Source of the DNA: Oceanobacillus chungangensis
Lineage (GTDB): Bacteria > Bacillota > Bacilli > Bacillales > Amphibacillaceae
NCBI RefSeq assembly: GCF_003369565.1
Contig: NZ_PIOD01000005.1
Span: 62,001-126,000 of the forward strand
Reading direction: 5' to 3'
Length of the DNA: 64,000 bases
In this document: positions 37,315 to 46,602 of the stretch, piece by piece
How positions within the stretch are numbered: position 1 is the first letter of the stretch
Layout of the letters: every line of letters starts with the position of its first letter
Position numbers and translations under genes: made by a program
The notes under the pieces: model-generated
Database searches by the model: none
Seen by the model: only the letters and a program-made list of their open reading frames with translations
What the model was told of the DNA's origin: nothing

Positions 37315-39030
37315 TCATACGACAGTCACTACATTCGTCGATTGTCCTCTCGCTTTTATAAATTCTGTATAAATATCCTTGTTACTGATAACTGTAATCC
37401 CGGCTGCCTTCGCATGCTCAACTGTGTTATCTGCCTTCGCAAGATGCTCCACCCAAAGGATTTTACCTTGTTTATTAATGATTTGTTCGATAGACGAAAT
37501 TGGTAGGGTGCCATCAGCAGTCCATACTGCATCAACTTCAACTGGAATGTCTTCTAAAGTTTGATAGCTGGTGTTTTCCCCGAAAGAAATAATTTGGTAT
37601 CCAGACGATGCTAATTTTTTGATCGCATGATTTGTTTGCCCTGAAGTTGCAATTACTTTCTTACGAATACCAGCTTCATCTCGATTAAATGGAGAAGTGA
37701 GCAACCATTTAATAGCATCTTCATCGGTTGTTTTTAAAGTCTTAGCTTCTCCAACAGCAATAGCAATGGCCTGGTCCAAATCAGCAAGTGTATCTTTCGT
37801 TGATTCGAGACCGATTGATAAACGAACGAGCTCCTCGGTTACGCCACTTTTCTGCAAATCCTCTGCATTCAATTGTTGATGCGTAGTTGAAGCAGGGTGA
37901 ATAATTAGCGATTTTGCATCGCCGACATTGGCTACATGAGACCAAAGCTTAATATTGTCGATTAACTTTCTACCTGCGTCTCGACCGCCTTTAATACCGA
38001 ATGTAATGATTGAGCCAAATCCATTTGTAAAGTATTTTTTTGCAAGGCTGTGGGAAGGATGGTTTTCTAAGCCAGGGAATTTAACCCATTCAACTGCTGG
38101 GTGGTTTTCCAAGTAATTTGCAACCTCTACTGCATTTTCGCTATGTCTTTGAATTCGTAAATGCAATGTTTCTAAGCCTTGAAGCAATAAGAATGCGTTT
38201 TGCGGACTTAAAGACGCACCAATATCGCGAAGAAGCTGTACACGTAATTTTGTTGCAAATGCAGCTGCACCGACATCAACGTAACGAATTCCATTATAGC
38301 TTGCATCAGGCTCGGTGAAACCAGGGAAACGTTCGTTATCCCAATTGAAACGTCCACCATCAACTACAACGCCACCAATCGTTGTCCCATGTCCCCCAAT
38401 CCATTTCGTTGCAGAGTGGACAACAATATCAGCACCCCAAGCAATTGGCTTTGCAATATAAGGTGCAAACGTATTATCAATAATTAGCGGAATGCCATTT
38501 TCATGTGCAATTTCAGCTATTGTTTCTACATCAAATACGTAAAGGCTAGGATTTGTAATGATCTCACCAAAAATCGCCTTCGTCTTATCTGTGATTGCTG
38601 CTCGAAATGCTTCTGGATCTGTGCCATCAACGAATTTTACCGTGATTCCATAGCGGGGTAATGTAGTTGCAAAAAGATTATACGTTCCACCGTATAAATT
38701 ACTGTCTGCAATAATTTCATCACCAGTTCCTGCAATGTTTAAAATTGCTAGCGTGATTGCAGCCATTCCGGATGAGGTTGCAACTGCGCCAATCCCATCT
38801 TCCAATAGTGCGACGCGTTGTTCAAAAGCATCAACAGTTGGATTCATAATTCGTGAATAAATATTACCAGATTCGGCTAATCCAAAAAGATTTTGTGCGT
38901 GTTCGGTGTCACGAAATACATAGGAAGTAGTTTGATAGATTGGTACTGCACGTGCTCCTGTACTAGGATCAGGAGACTGGCCACCATGAAGTAAGATTGT
39001 TTCTGGATTTTGCAAATGAAATTGAGTCAT
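37315..39030 (-). CDS. metY: O-acetylhomoserine sulfhydrylase (MetY) fused to a CoA-binding-like domain
   Basis: PLP enzyme making homocysteine from O-acetylhomoserine and sulfide in methionine synthesis. The first 427 residues are a complete MetY: ILLHGGQSPDPSTGARAVPIYQTTSY at the start (split here as HGGQSPD and PIYQTTSY), and the PLP lysine K209 in SATKWIGGHG. About 144 further residues follow that normal MetY lacks. They resemble a CoA_binding_2 Rossmann domain: KKVIATSGQTNHAIKKLASS, GYQIISFG, LEDIPVEVDAVW and AAGITVISNKD. The ATG at 39030 has TAAGGAGG upstream; longer TTG starts would run into the riboswitch. Control is by an S-box leader. Confidence 0.9.
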   Translation of the reverse strand: MTQFHLQNPETILLHGGQSPDPSTGARAVPIYQTTSYVFRDTEHAQNLFGLAESGNIYSRIMNPTVDAFEQRVALLEDGIGAVATSSGMAAITLAILNIAGTGDEIIADSNLYGGTYNLFATTLPRYGITVKFVDGTDPEAFRAAITDKTKAIFGEIITNPSLYVFDVETIAEIAHENGIPLIIDNTFAPYIAKPIAWGADIVVHSATKWIGGHGTTIGGVVVDGGRFNWDNERFPGFTEPDASYNGIRYVDVGAAAFATKLRVQLLRDIGASLSPQNAFLLLQGLETLHLRIQRHSENAVEVANYLENHPAVEWVKFPGLENHPSHSLAKKYFTNGFGSIITFGIKGGRDAGRKLIDNIKLWSHVANVGDAKSLIIHPASTTHQQLNAEDLQKSGVTEELVRLSIGLESTKDTLADLDQAIAIAVGEAKTLKTTDEDAIKWLLTSPFNRDEAGIRKKVIATSGQTNHAIKKLASSGYQIISFGENTSYQTLEDIPVEVDAVWTADGTLPISSIEQIINKQGKILWVEHLAKADNTVEHAKAAGITVISNKDIYTEFIKARGQSTNVVTVV

Positions 39031-39085
39031 ACATAAATTCCTCCTTAATGTTTTAAAAAATTTGCATCTGGAGGAAGAGGAGTAG

Positions 39086-39252
39086 AAAAAAACCCTCTTC
39101 CTAAGAAGAGGGCGTATGCGCAAACCGGTCCTCCTCTTATCTACCAGATCACGAGAGACCTGTAGGATTTGGCACCGTAATAAATTAGAAAATCTAACTT
39201 AAAGGTTGCCGGGCTTCAAAGGGCCTATTCCCTCCACCACTCTTGATAAGAG
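39086..39252 (-). promoter_or_regulatory. S-box (SAM-I) riboswitch with terminator, controlling metY
   Basis: On the minus strand, P1 is CTCTTATC (39252-39245) pairing with GATAAGAG (39141-39134). The conserved S-box phrases AGAGTGGTGGAGGGA, GGCCC, TGAAGCCCGGCAACC and GGTGCCAAATCC are all present in order. The terminator stem CCCTCTTC / GAAGAGGG at 39093-39112 with seven T follows. SAM binding should favour termination and turn metY off. Confidence 0.97.
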
Positions 39253-39276
39253 ATTAAATTATCTAAATTATAAATT

Positions 39277-39305
39277 AGTATAAACTTATTCATTAATAAT
39301 GTCAA
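39277..39305 (-). promoter_or_regulatory. Promoter of the S-box/metY transcript
   Basis: On the minus strand TTGACA and TATACT are separated by 17 bp, about 25 bp before the riboswitch. Confidence 0.85.
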
Positions 39306-39327
39306 TCATATTTTTTGATAATTCAAA

Positions 39328-40224
39328 TTATCGATTACGAACTGGTCGCCTATATGCTGCCAGCATATAGATAATTAGGGCCGACCAAATAAATAAAAAG
39401 GCAATCAAATGTGCACTTGTAAAGGTTTCATCATAAAGAAACACTCCCAAGACTAGCATTATGGTAGGGTTGATGTATTGTAAAAACCCAATCATCGTGA
39501 GAGGAATATGTTTAGCTCCAACTGCAAACAGTAATAAAGGAATGGCAGTTACGGCACCACCACCTATTAGGACAACATTCGTCAAGGAGGTAGGACTCGT
39601 AAAGCTAAAGATATTTTCCGGCAATAGTAATAAATAGATAAAAGCAATTGGTGTGACTATCATCGTTTCAATCGTTAAACTGAACATTGCACTTACATTT
39701 ACCATCTTTTTCAGCAGGCCATAAAATGCAAATGAAATTGCTAAGAGTAATGATATCCATGGAAAGACACCGAAGCTAAAGGTTAAATAAAGGACGCCAA
39801 ATGCTGCAAGGATAAAGGACAAAATCTGTCTTCTTGTCAACCTTTCCCTCATAACAATAACACCTAGTAAAATGCTGATTAACGGATTGATGTAATAACC
39901 GAGGCTCGCTTGGATTACGTGTTCACTATTTACCGCCCAAATGAATGTTAACCAATTAATGCTGATAAGTATGGAGGCAAGTGTGATGCCAATTAATTGC
40001 TTCCGATTATGAAACATTTGCTTAGAAGCTTGAATAAAGCTTGACCAATTATGGGTCAGCAAGACGAGGACAACCATGAAGACAAATGACCAAATAATTC
40101 GATGTGCTAAAATCTCACCGGCAGGTACATCATCGACTAGCTTCCAGTAAATTGGCAAGAATCCCCAGAGTATATATGCGCTGATTGTATAAAAAATTCC
40201 AAGTTTCAATGATTCTGATTTCAT
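39328..40224 (-). CDS. rarD: RarD/EamA-type membrane transporter
   Basis: A 298-residue protein with about ten hydrophobic segments. It has the RarD-like N-terminus GIFYTISAYILWGFLPIYWK and the following ILAHRIIWSF, typical of the RarD subgroup of the drug/metabolite transporter superfamily. The substrate is unknown; the E. coli name comes from chloramphenicol sensitivity. GAGGAAGTG precedes the ATG. Upstream from metY on the same strand, but metY has its own promoter. Confidence 0.9.
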   Translation of the reverse strand: MKSESLKLGIFYTISAYILWGFLPIYWKLVDDVPAGEILAHRIIWSFVFMVVLVLLTHNWSSFIQASKQMFHNRKQLIGITLASILISINWLTFIWAVNSEHVIQASLGYYINPLISILLGVIVMRERLTRRQILSFILAAFGVLYLTFSFGVFPWISLLLAISFAFYGLLKKMVNVSAMFSLTIETMIVTPIAFIYLLLLPENIFSFTSPTSLTNVVLIGGGAVTAIPLLLFAVGAKHIPLTMIGFLQYINPTIMLVLGVFLYDETFTSAHLIAFLFIWSALIIYMLAAYRRPVRNR

Positions 40225-40448
40225 ATTTCACTTCCTCACTAATAGTAAGTTTATTCTAGATCGAATTCGGAAATTAGGCAAAGAAAAGAATTCTATTCTG
40301 GATAATAACTAATATGCTTTAATAACCTCCTTTACTTTCTTAGGTGAAGTTAGGAGGAATAATAAAAAATTAACGAAAGACATAGTTATATGCTATATTT
40401 GTAGTAGTATAATTTTCTATAGTCTATACAGGTAGAAGGGGGTTTACG

Positions 40449-41891
40449 ATGGGAATACTTACTTATTTATTAGCATCAATCATATTACTAAATATTGCAC
40501 TTGGTATTTCTATTGTATTTTTAGAACGGAAAGACGCAACTTCTACTTGGGCATGGTTAATGGTTCTTATGTTCATCCCAATTTTAGGCTTTATTCTCTA
40601 TTTGATTTTCGGAAAGCCAATAAGTGGAAGTCGTATTTTCACATGGGATAAGAAAACAAGGATTGAAGTAAAAACAACAGTGCAATCGCAGCTTCGGGCA
40701 CTGGAAGAGAAACGGTTTGAATTTAAAGATGAGGAAATCAATCATTTCTCAGACTTAGTTTACTTGCATCTTCGAAATGATGATGCTATTTTTACACAAG
40801 ATAATCAAGTGGATATATACACAGATGGTAAAGTGAAATTCAAAGCATTGATACAGGATATGGAAAAGGCGAAGGATCATATTCACCTGTTATATTATAC
40901 AATTAGACATGATGAGCTAGGGCAACGAATCGCAGACGTCTTAATTAAGAAAGTAAATGAAGGTGTTCAGGTTCGACTATTATATGATGATTTGGGATCA
41001 AGGACGATGAAACGGAGCTATGTTAAACGGTTAAGGCAAAATGGAGTTCAGGTTGAGGCCTTCTTCCCGTCCAAAATTGCAAAGATCAATTTCAAAATTA
41101 ATTACCGAAACCATCGTAAGCTAGCAATAATTGATGGAAGAATAGGCTATATCGGTGGTTTTAATATTGGTGATGAGTATCTAGGTAAGTACAAAAAGTT
41201 TGGATATTGGCGTGACACACATTTACGCGTAATAGGACATTCGGTCCAAAATATGCAAGCAAGGTTTGTCTTGGATTGGAATCAAGCATCAAGAGATGAT
41301 ATATTACCTGAAGATCGTTATTATGCTGCTGAGTCTGCAGGGGATGTCGGCCTCCAGATTGTGTCGAGTGGTCCTGACACGGAATGGGAACAAATTAAGA
41401 ATGGTTATATCAAAATGATTTTATCCGCAAAAAAATATATCTACATTCAAACACCTTACTTTATCCCCGATGAAAGTCTCCGGGATGCATTAAGAATTGC
41501 GGCATTATCAGGTGTAGATGTAAAAATTATGATCCCAAATAAACCAGATCACCCATTTGTTTATTGGGCAACATTGTCGAATTGTGGTGATTTACTGAAT
41601 GCCGGTGCAGAAGTGTATATCTACCAAAATGGATTCCTCCACGCGAAGACCATTGTAGTAGACGGGAAAATATCATCTGTAGGTACGGCAAATATCGATG
41701 TCCGCAGCTTTCGCCTAAACTTTGAAGTAAATGCTTTTATCTATGATGAGGAAACAACGACTCGGTTGCTTCATGCTTTTTATGATGATATTAAGCTATC
41801 AACGCAAATGACCAGAAAGCTATACGAAAAGCGATCGGTTGGTATTCGCTTTAAAGAATCAGTATCACGATTAATTTCACCAGTTCTATGA
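40449..41891 (+). CDS. cls: Cardiolipin synthase
   Basis: Membrane phospholipase-D-type synthase joining two phosphatidylglycerols to make cardiolipin, important for salt tolerance. Two N-terminal membrane helices (about 3-22 and 34-54) precede two HKD motifs: NHRKLAIIDG near residue 222 and HAKTIVVDG near 398. At 480 residues it matches Bacillus ClsA. GAAGGGGG precedes the ATG. Confidence 0.95.
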   Translation: MGILTYLLASIILLNIALGISIVFLERKDATSTWAWLMVLMFIPILGFILYLIFGKPISGSRIFTWDKKTRIEVKTTVQSQLRALEEKRFEFKDEEINHFSDLVYLHLRNDDAIFTQDNQVDIYTDGKVKFKALIQDMEKAKDHIHLLYYTIRHDELGQRIADVLIKKVNEGVQVRLLYDDLGSRTMKRSYVKRLRQNGVQVEAFFPSKIAKINFKINYRNHRKLAIIDGRIGYIGGFNIGDEYLGKYKKFGYWRDTHLRVIGHSVQNMQARFVLDWNQASRDDILPEDRYYAAESAGDVGLQIVSSGPDTEWEQIKNGYIKMILSAKKYIYIQTPYFIPDESLRDALRIAALSGVDVKIMIPNKPDHPFVYWATLSNCGDLLNAGAEVYIYQNGFLHAKTIVVDGKISSVGTANIDVRSFRLNFEVNAFIYDEETTTRLLHAFYDDIKLSTQMTRKLYEKRSVGIRFKESVSRLISPVL

Positions 41892-42089
41892 GGACGTATT
41901 AGAAGCATTGGCTTTCATGTGATGGATGAAAATTCACAGTTGATATAAAGTGTGGACTAATGACAATTGTAATTACACAAATCGGGCTAGCAGTTGCTAT
42001 TTATACACGAGTCGCCAGTATCTAAAATATTCAGCTTCGATAGATAGTTTTTTTGCCATTCTTTTGTCGCTAAATACTGCACTATCCCC

Positions 42090-42209
42090 AGCGGAAGAAA
42101 TACACGAAGACTCCTGCGGGAAAAACGGCCTAGGTGAGACTCTGAAGTGCGTCAGCACAAAGAGGCTCACCAGCCGCCCGCGGAAAGCGAAGTGTATTTC
42201 TGGAGCGAC
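42090..42209. repeat. Dispersed palindromic repeat, copy E (best preserved)
   Basis: The complete 120-bp unit begins CAGCGGAAGAAATACACGAA and ends GAAGTGTATTTCTGGAGCG. The blocks GCGGGA, GGTGAGACT, GTGCGTCAGCAC, AGGCTCACC and GCCCGCGGA pair into one long hairpin. It fills the gap between cls and the thioesterase gene; the rest of 41892-42317 shows no gene. Confidence 0.88.
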
Positions 42210-42317
42210 AGCCAAAGAAGCAAATATCATCCACAGTTAATTCACAGTTTATCTAAACAGCAACAAACTAACGAAATAGAGCATATATAAAAGAAATAAT
42301 AAATGAGGAGAAATGTT

Positions 42318-42842
42318 ATGTTAGAGGCAAAATCTTGTGCGGATTCATTAGCAGTAAAAACTACGCAGGTTTTTCCGCCAGACACGAATATTCACGGCAC
42401 ACTATTTGGTGGAAGACTACTTGCACATATTGATGATGTTGCATCGATTGCCGCGATCAAGCATGCTAGACAGCCCGTTGTAACAGCTTCAACGGATTCG
42501 GTCGATTTTCTAGCGCCTGTAAGGGTTGGGCATTCGATTACGATTGAAGCATTTGTTACTTGGACCCATCGGACGTCAATGGAAGTATTCGTAAAAGTAA
42601 TTACAGAAAACCTTCTGACTGAAGAAAAAAGGGTTTGTAATACAGCATTCCTGACTTTTGTTGCAATCGACGAAAGTGGAAAGCCGGTTCCTGTCCCGCC
42701 AGTTTACCCAGAAACAGAGCTAGAAAAACAACTCTTTGAAAGTGGGTCAATTCGAGCGCAGCAACGAAAAGATAGGAAAAATAGATCAAAAGAGCTTGCG
42801 AATGAATTAGGAGCAGACTTTTTGTGGGACAAAGATAAGTAG
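42318..42842 (+). CDS. Acyl-CoA thioesterase, hotdog fold (YkhA-like)
   Basis: Cytosolic acyl-CoA hydrolase of the YciA/YkhA group, 174 residues. NIHGTLFGGRLLAHIDDVAS near residue 24 is the conserved hotdog core with the catalytic Asp, and TASTDSVDFLAPVRVG follows. The C-terminus is charged. The ATG at 42318 is preferred because AGGAG lies seven bases before it; the in-frame ATG at 42303 overlaps that site. Confidence 0.9.
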   Translation: MLEAKSCADSLAVKTTQVFPPDTNIHGTLFGGRLLAHIDDVASIAAIKHARQPVVTASTDSVDFLAPVRVGHSITIEAFVTWTHRTSMEVFVKVITENLLTEEKRVCNTAFLTFVAIDESGKPVPVPPVYPETELEKQLFESGSIRAQQRKDRKNRSKELANELGADFLWDKDK

Positions 42843-42921
42843 ATTATGGATATCTTTACCCATTGTGGTTTTGGAAAGTAGTAACATATGCTGAACAGCT
42901 ATTTCGTATTCCTCTCTAAAC

Positions 42922-42950
42922 AAAAAAAAGGGCTGCAATAAAAGCAGTCC
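42922..42950 (-). terminator. Terminator of the HxlR gene
   Basis: On the minus strand GGACTGC pairs with GCAGCCC with one mismatch, followed by eight T. Confidence 0.6.
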
Positions 42951-42959
42951 TTAACCTTA

Positions 42960-43298
42960 TTATGCGTCTTTCTCTGCTACTTCTTCATGTGTTACGTGTT
43001 GGTCCGCCCAGGATTGAATTTCTTTTATTACCGGCTCTAGTTCTTTACCTTTTTTCGATAGAGAGTACTCAATCCGAACTGGAAATTCAGAATAGATATT
43101 CCGCTCAACAATCCCTTCTTTTTCAAGCATTTTTAAGCGATCGGAGAGTAGTCTGCCACTGATTGGCAAGTCCGCTTCCATCTCTGAAAAACGCTTTGTA
43201 CCATTTAGCAAGTCAAACAAGATTAGTCCAACCCAGCGTGTACTAAGCAGACCCATCGCTTTTTCAAAACGCGGACATAAGTTAAATTCCTTCATCAT
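42960..43298 (-). CDS. HxlR-family transcriptional regulator
   Basis: A winged-helix protein of about 112 residues with the HxlR signature: a near-N-terminal cysteine in FNLCPRFEKAMGLLSTRW, then KRFSEMEADLPISGRLLSDR and LEKEGIVER. In relatives such as HypR the cysteine senses oxidants or aldehydes. The start lies among clustered GTG/ATG/ATG codons (43304, 43298, 43295) after GAGG. It is a single gene, divergent from the M29 aminopeptidase gene, which is a possible target. Confidence 0.88.
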   Translation of the reverse strand: MMKEFNLCPRFEKAMGLLSTRWVGLILFDLLNGTKRFSEMEADLPISGRLLSDRLKMLEKEGIVERNIYSEFPVRIEYSLSKKGKELEPVIKEIQSWADQHVTHEEVAEKDA

Positions 43299-43517
43299 TT
43301 TCACCTCACTCTACTTAAAATTGAATTCGTGTATATATAATAGAATGCCCGTAATAATTAATTACAATTAGTAACTTAATATCATTTTAACATAAAGTTT
43401 ATCTTACGTAAATAAACCCAATGTATGGCTAATGAGAAATACGAAATAAATCTTTGGTAATTTTCATTTAGTTGTGACAGAATAAGGCTATGTAAATTTT
43501 ATATTGGAGGTATAAAG

Positions 43518-44759
43518 ATGATAGAGCAACAATTACTTGAGAAATATGCAGCACTAGCATTGCAAACTGGTGTTAATTTGCAAAAAGGACAGCCATTAAT
43601 GATTAATGCAACAATTGAAGGTGCTGATTTTGCCAAAATAGTAGTACGTAAAGCATATGAATTAGGTGCAAGTGACGTCCATATTAATTGGGCAGATGAC
43701 GAGCTGACATTACTGAAATATGAAAATGCTCCAGATGGGGTAATTGCAGATTATCCTGACTGGAAAGTTGCGTTACATGATACATATGCAGAAGCAGGAG
43801 CAGCAGTGCTAAGCATTCGCTCTACCAATCCAGATTTATTGCAAAATATTGATCCAGCTCGAGTTGCGAAAGCAAATAAAGCTAGCGCAGAAAAAATGAA
43901 AAACTTCCGCTCTTATACGATGAATGACCGGATTCCTTGGTCAATTATTTCGATTCCTTCAGGTGATTGGGCACAGAAAATTTTCCCTGATAAAACTCGT
44001 GAAGATGCTATAGCAAGCTTATGGGATGCTATTCTAAAAATTGTTCGTGTTGATCAAGAGGATCCAATCGCTGCATGGGATGCACATAATGCAACATTGA
44101 AAACTGCACGTGAAGTATTAAATGACCGAAACTACAAAAAGCTAGTGTTCAAATCACCAGGTACTGATTTGGAAATCGAGCTTCCAGAAGGGCATATTTG
44201 GAAGGGTGGTTCTGCAAAAGCAGAAACCGGTGTCATGTTTAATCCAAATATGCCAACAGAAGAAGTATTTACAATGCCACATAAATATCATGTGAATGGA
44301 ACGGTTGCAAGTACAAAGCCATTAAATTATGGCGGCAGCATCATTGATAATTTCAGTCTTACCTTTAAGGATGGAAAAGTGGTTGATTTTAAAGCGGAAC
44401 AAGGAGAGGAAGTATTAAGTCATCTATTAGATGCTGATGAAGGCGCACGTCGAATTGGTGAAATTGCACTTGTACCAGATGAATCTCCAGTATCGCAATC
44501 CGGGTTAATTTTCTATAATACGTTATTTGATGAAAATGCGTCCTGCCACATTGCCTTAGGAAAAGCATACCCAACAAATCTAGAAGGTGGAGCAGCAATG
44601 ACCGCAGAAGAGCTGGACGAGCATGGGGTTAATGATAGCTTAATCCATGTAGACTTCATGATTGGTTCAAATCAGTTGGATATCGACGGTGTGAAACAGG
44701 ATGGGACGACGGAAGCCGTATTCCGAAGCGGAACTTGGGCACTTGATGTGAAGGGGTAA
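43518..44759 (+). CDS. M29-family metallo-aminopeptidase (AmpS-like)
   Basis: A 413-residue cytosolic aminopeptidase releasing N-terminal residues from peptides, suited to handling peptides brought in by the Opp systems. The N-terminal domain opens KYAALALQTGVNLQKGQPL. The C-terminal metal site includes FYNTLFDENASCHIALGKAY and HVDFMIGS. AmpS of Bacillus has the same length. TTGGAGG precedes the ATG and a terminator follows. Confidence 0.93.
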   Translation: MIEQQLLEKYAALALQTGVNLQKGQPLMINATIEGADFAKIVVRKAYELGASDVHINWADDELTLLKYENAPDGVIADYPDWKVALHDTYAEAGAAVLSIRSTNPDLLQNIDPARVAKANKASAEKMKNFRSYTMNDRIPWSIISIPSGDWAQKIFPDKTREDAIASLWDAILKIVRVDQEDPIAAWDAHNATLKTAREVLNDRNYKKLVFKSPGTDLEIELPEGHIWKGGSAKAETGVMFNPNMPTEEVFTMPHKYHVNGTVASTKPLNYGGSIIDNFSLTFKDGKVVDFKAEQGEEVLSHLLDADEGARRIGEIALVPDESPVSQSGLIFYNTLFDENASCHIALGKAYPTNLEGGAAMTAEELDEHGVNDSLIHVDFMIGSNQLDIDGVKQDGTTEAVFRSGTWALDVKG

Positions 44760-44850
44760 GTGGTGGAGATCTATTAGATCAGGAATTTACCAATTATAAA
44801 GTAAGTAATGTGACTAAAATGACTATAGAATTAAAGCAAACAGAATAATA

Positions 44851-44902
44851 AAAGAAGCAGAGGAAATTATCGTTAATGATAACTTCTTGTGCTTCTTTTT
44901 TA
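44851..44902 (+). terminator. Terminator of the M29 aminopeptidase gene
   Basis: AAAGAAGCA pairs with TGCTTCTTT across a partly paired loop, followed by TTT. The remaining 44903-45016 is A/T-rich without a gene. Confidence 0.75.
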
Positions 44903-45016
44903 ATATTATTTTCTGCTGATTATAAGAAAAAATAACTAGTCATACCATAAGCATTCAACTGCTATATCTTGCGGGAACAGAAGAGATAATAAAAACTCGA
45001 ATTTTCTGATTTATTA

Positions 45017-45045
45017 TTTACAAATAATTTAAATAACTATATAAT
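45017..45045 (+). promoter_or_regulatory. Promoter of the MarR cassette
   Basis: TTTACA and TATAAT are separated by 17 bp, 28 bp before the marR start. Confidence 0.8.
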
Positions 45046-45053
45046 TAAGAAAA

Positions 45054-45066
45054 CTTAACTGTTAAG
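45054..45066 (+). promoter_or_regulatory. Candidate MarR operator overlapping the ribosome site
   Basis: CTTAAC-T-GTTAAG is a perfect 13-bp inverted repeat just downstream of the -10 box. Its right arm runs into AAGGAAGG. The position fits autorepression. Confidence 0.5.
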
Positions 45067-45073
45067 GAAGGTA

Positions 45074-45517
45074 ATGAAATTATTGAAAAAGAAGGACATC
45101 ATACATCAGATAAATTATTTACTAAATAATCTAAGCATCCAACTAGCAAAGAAATATGATAATAGGATTAATAATGAATTAACCGTAAAGCAAGTCTTGG
45201 TATTGGAATATATTAAACATGGTATTACTTCAACTAAGGATTTAGCAGAACAATTAAATGTATCAACAAGCGCAATAAGTCAGCTGTTAAATAAACTGGA
45301 GGATAAAGGATATATTGAGCGAGTAATTAATAAAAATAATCGCCGGGAAATAATTTTACATTTAGCGGCGAAAGGAAATCAGTACATCGGAGAATCAAGA
45401 AAGCTGGATGAAGAAATTTATAGAGATGTTTTTGGTCAGTTGCCCTTAGAGGATTTGGAACAGTTAGCAAAGATTTTTAACAAACTAAATGCGATTCTAG
45501 AGGAGAAGAGGCAATGA
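45074..45517 (+). CDS. MarR-family transcriptional regulator
   Basis: A 147-residue winged-helix protein. The helix-turn-helix is at about residues 55-77 (TSTKDLAEQLNVSTSAISQL), followed by the wing with RVINKNNRREIILHL. It is the first gene of a coupled trio; its stop overlaps the next ATG (ATGA). It probably represses its own operon in response to an unknown compound. Confidence 0.9.
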   Translation: MKLLKKKDIIHQINYLLNNLSIQLAKKYDNRINNELTVKQVLVLEYIKHGITSTKDLAEQLNVSTSAISQLLNKLEDKGYIERVINKNNRREIILHLAAKGNQYIGESRKLDEEIYRDVFGQLPLEDLEQLAKIFNKLNAILEEKRQ

Positions 45518-46551
45518 TTCTTGTAGAAAGAGGCAAGTATATCTGGTTATTATTACTTGGTTTGATTTTAGGTAGTAATATTGTATTATACAATACGAAT
45601 CTAGGAAATATTATATTACCAACAGATACTGCTTTAGTTGTTTTTGGATCATTATTTGATCTAATCATATTTGTGCCTGTTTTTTTCATGCTGTATAGGA
45701 AGAAATTTTCTATTAAACTAGCAATTGCGCTAGTTGCGGCAGGTTGCATTTTAGCAAGAGTAGTAATTCCCTCTAGCATGCTGCTGCCTTTTGAACCCGT
45801 CATTTGGACTGGAATAGCTATTGAAGCGGTCATCATCTTCTATGAAATTGTTCTGATTATCGCGTTTGTTCGTTATATGCCAAAAGTAATAAATGATGTT
45901 AAAGGGAGTTCACTACCTGTTATCTTTTCATTTCAGCAGGCAGTGGACCGGTATGTTAAGAACAATCCGATCATCCATGTGATTTGTTCAGAAGGATTAA
46001 TATATTATTACGCATTTTTTAGCTGGAAGGAGAAACCGGCTTCGGGAGTAACCCTTTATAAAAATACAAGCTACATAGCGGTTCAAGGGATGTTACTCCA
46101 TGCATTGGTTATAGAGACTTTAGCTGTCCATTGGTGGCTTCATAACGTATCGGTTATCCTTTCAGTAATTCTGTTAATTATGAATATCTACACGTTCATA
46201 TTAATAATAGGAAACATTCAAGCCCTTCGATTAAACCCAATCTACGCAGATAACCGAGCAATGTATATTTCTATGGGGTTATTCAAACGTATGAAAATAG
46301 AATTTGATAATATTGAAAATATAGTAGAAGACTCGGCTATATTGGAGAGGAAATTAGCCAAGGATACGATTGATTTTCTGGTTAGTGATTTTGAAAAAGT
46401 ATATCCTGATTTTATATTACATATGAATAATCCAGTGAAAGTGACCTATTTAATGGGAATAAAGAAAGCTTACTCAAAAATAGCCATTCGTTCTGATAGT
46501 CCTGCTGAGCTGAAACAGATCCTGTTGGAAGGAATAAAAAGAAATAGCTAA
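45514..46551 (+). CDS. Multi-pass membrane protein of the MarR cassette, unknown function
   Basis: A 345-residue protein with about eight hydrophobic segments: pairs near 10-30 and 42-60, 68-88, 98-120, and a second set near 190-250. An amphipathic soluble C-terminus of about 100 residues follows. I recognise no enzymatic motif. Similar proteins have been carried in databases under misleading enzyme names. It is translationally coupled to marR by a 4-base overlap, so it works with that regulator. Confidence 0.75.
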   Translation: MILVERGKYIWLLLLGLILGSNIVLYNTNLGNIILPTDTALVVFGSLFDLIIFVPVFFMLYRKKFSIKLAIALVAAGCILARVVIPSSMLLPFEPVIWTGIAIEAVIIFYEIVLIIAFVRYMPKVINDVKGSSLPVIFSFQQAVDRYVKNNPIIHVICSEGLIYYYAFFSWKEKPASGVTLYKNTSYIAVQGMLLHALVIETLAVHWWLHNVSVILSVILLIMNIYTFILIIGNIQALRLNPIYADNRAMYISMGLFKRMKIEFDNIENIVEDSAILERKLAKDTIDFLVSDFEKVYPDFILHMNNPVKVTYLMGIKKAYSKIAIRSDSPAELKQILLEGIKRNS

Positions 46552-46602
46552 TTTGCAGGAAAGTCATGAAGCATCATCTAATCGTATTAATAGGAGGTTA
46601 CT

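Noticed and set aside
39031-39123. N-terminal extension of MetY from a TTG codon
   Set aside because: It would translate the S-box terminator region; AAGGAGG sits just before the ATG at 39030.
41950-42240. Overlapping frames on both strands (96 and 77 codons)
   Set aside because: Both are readings of repeat copy E.
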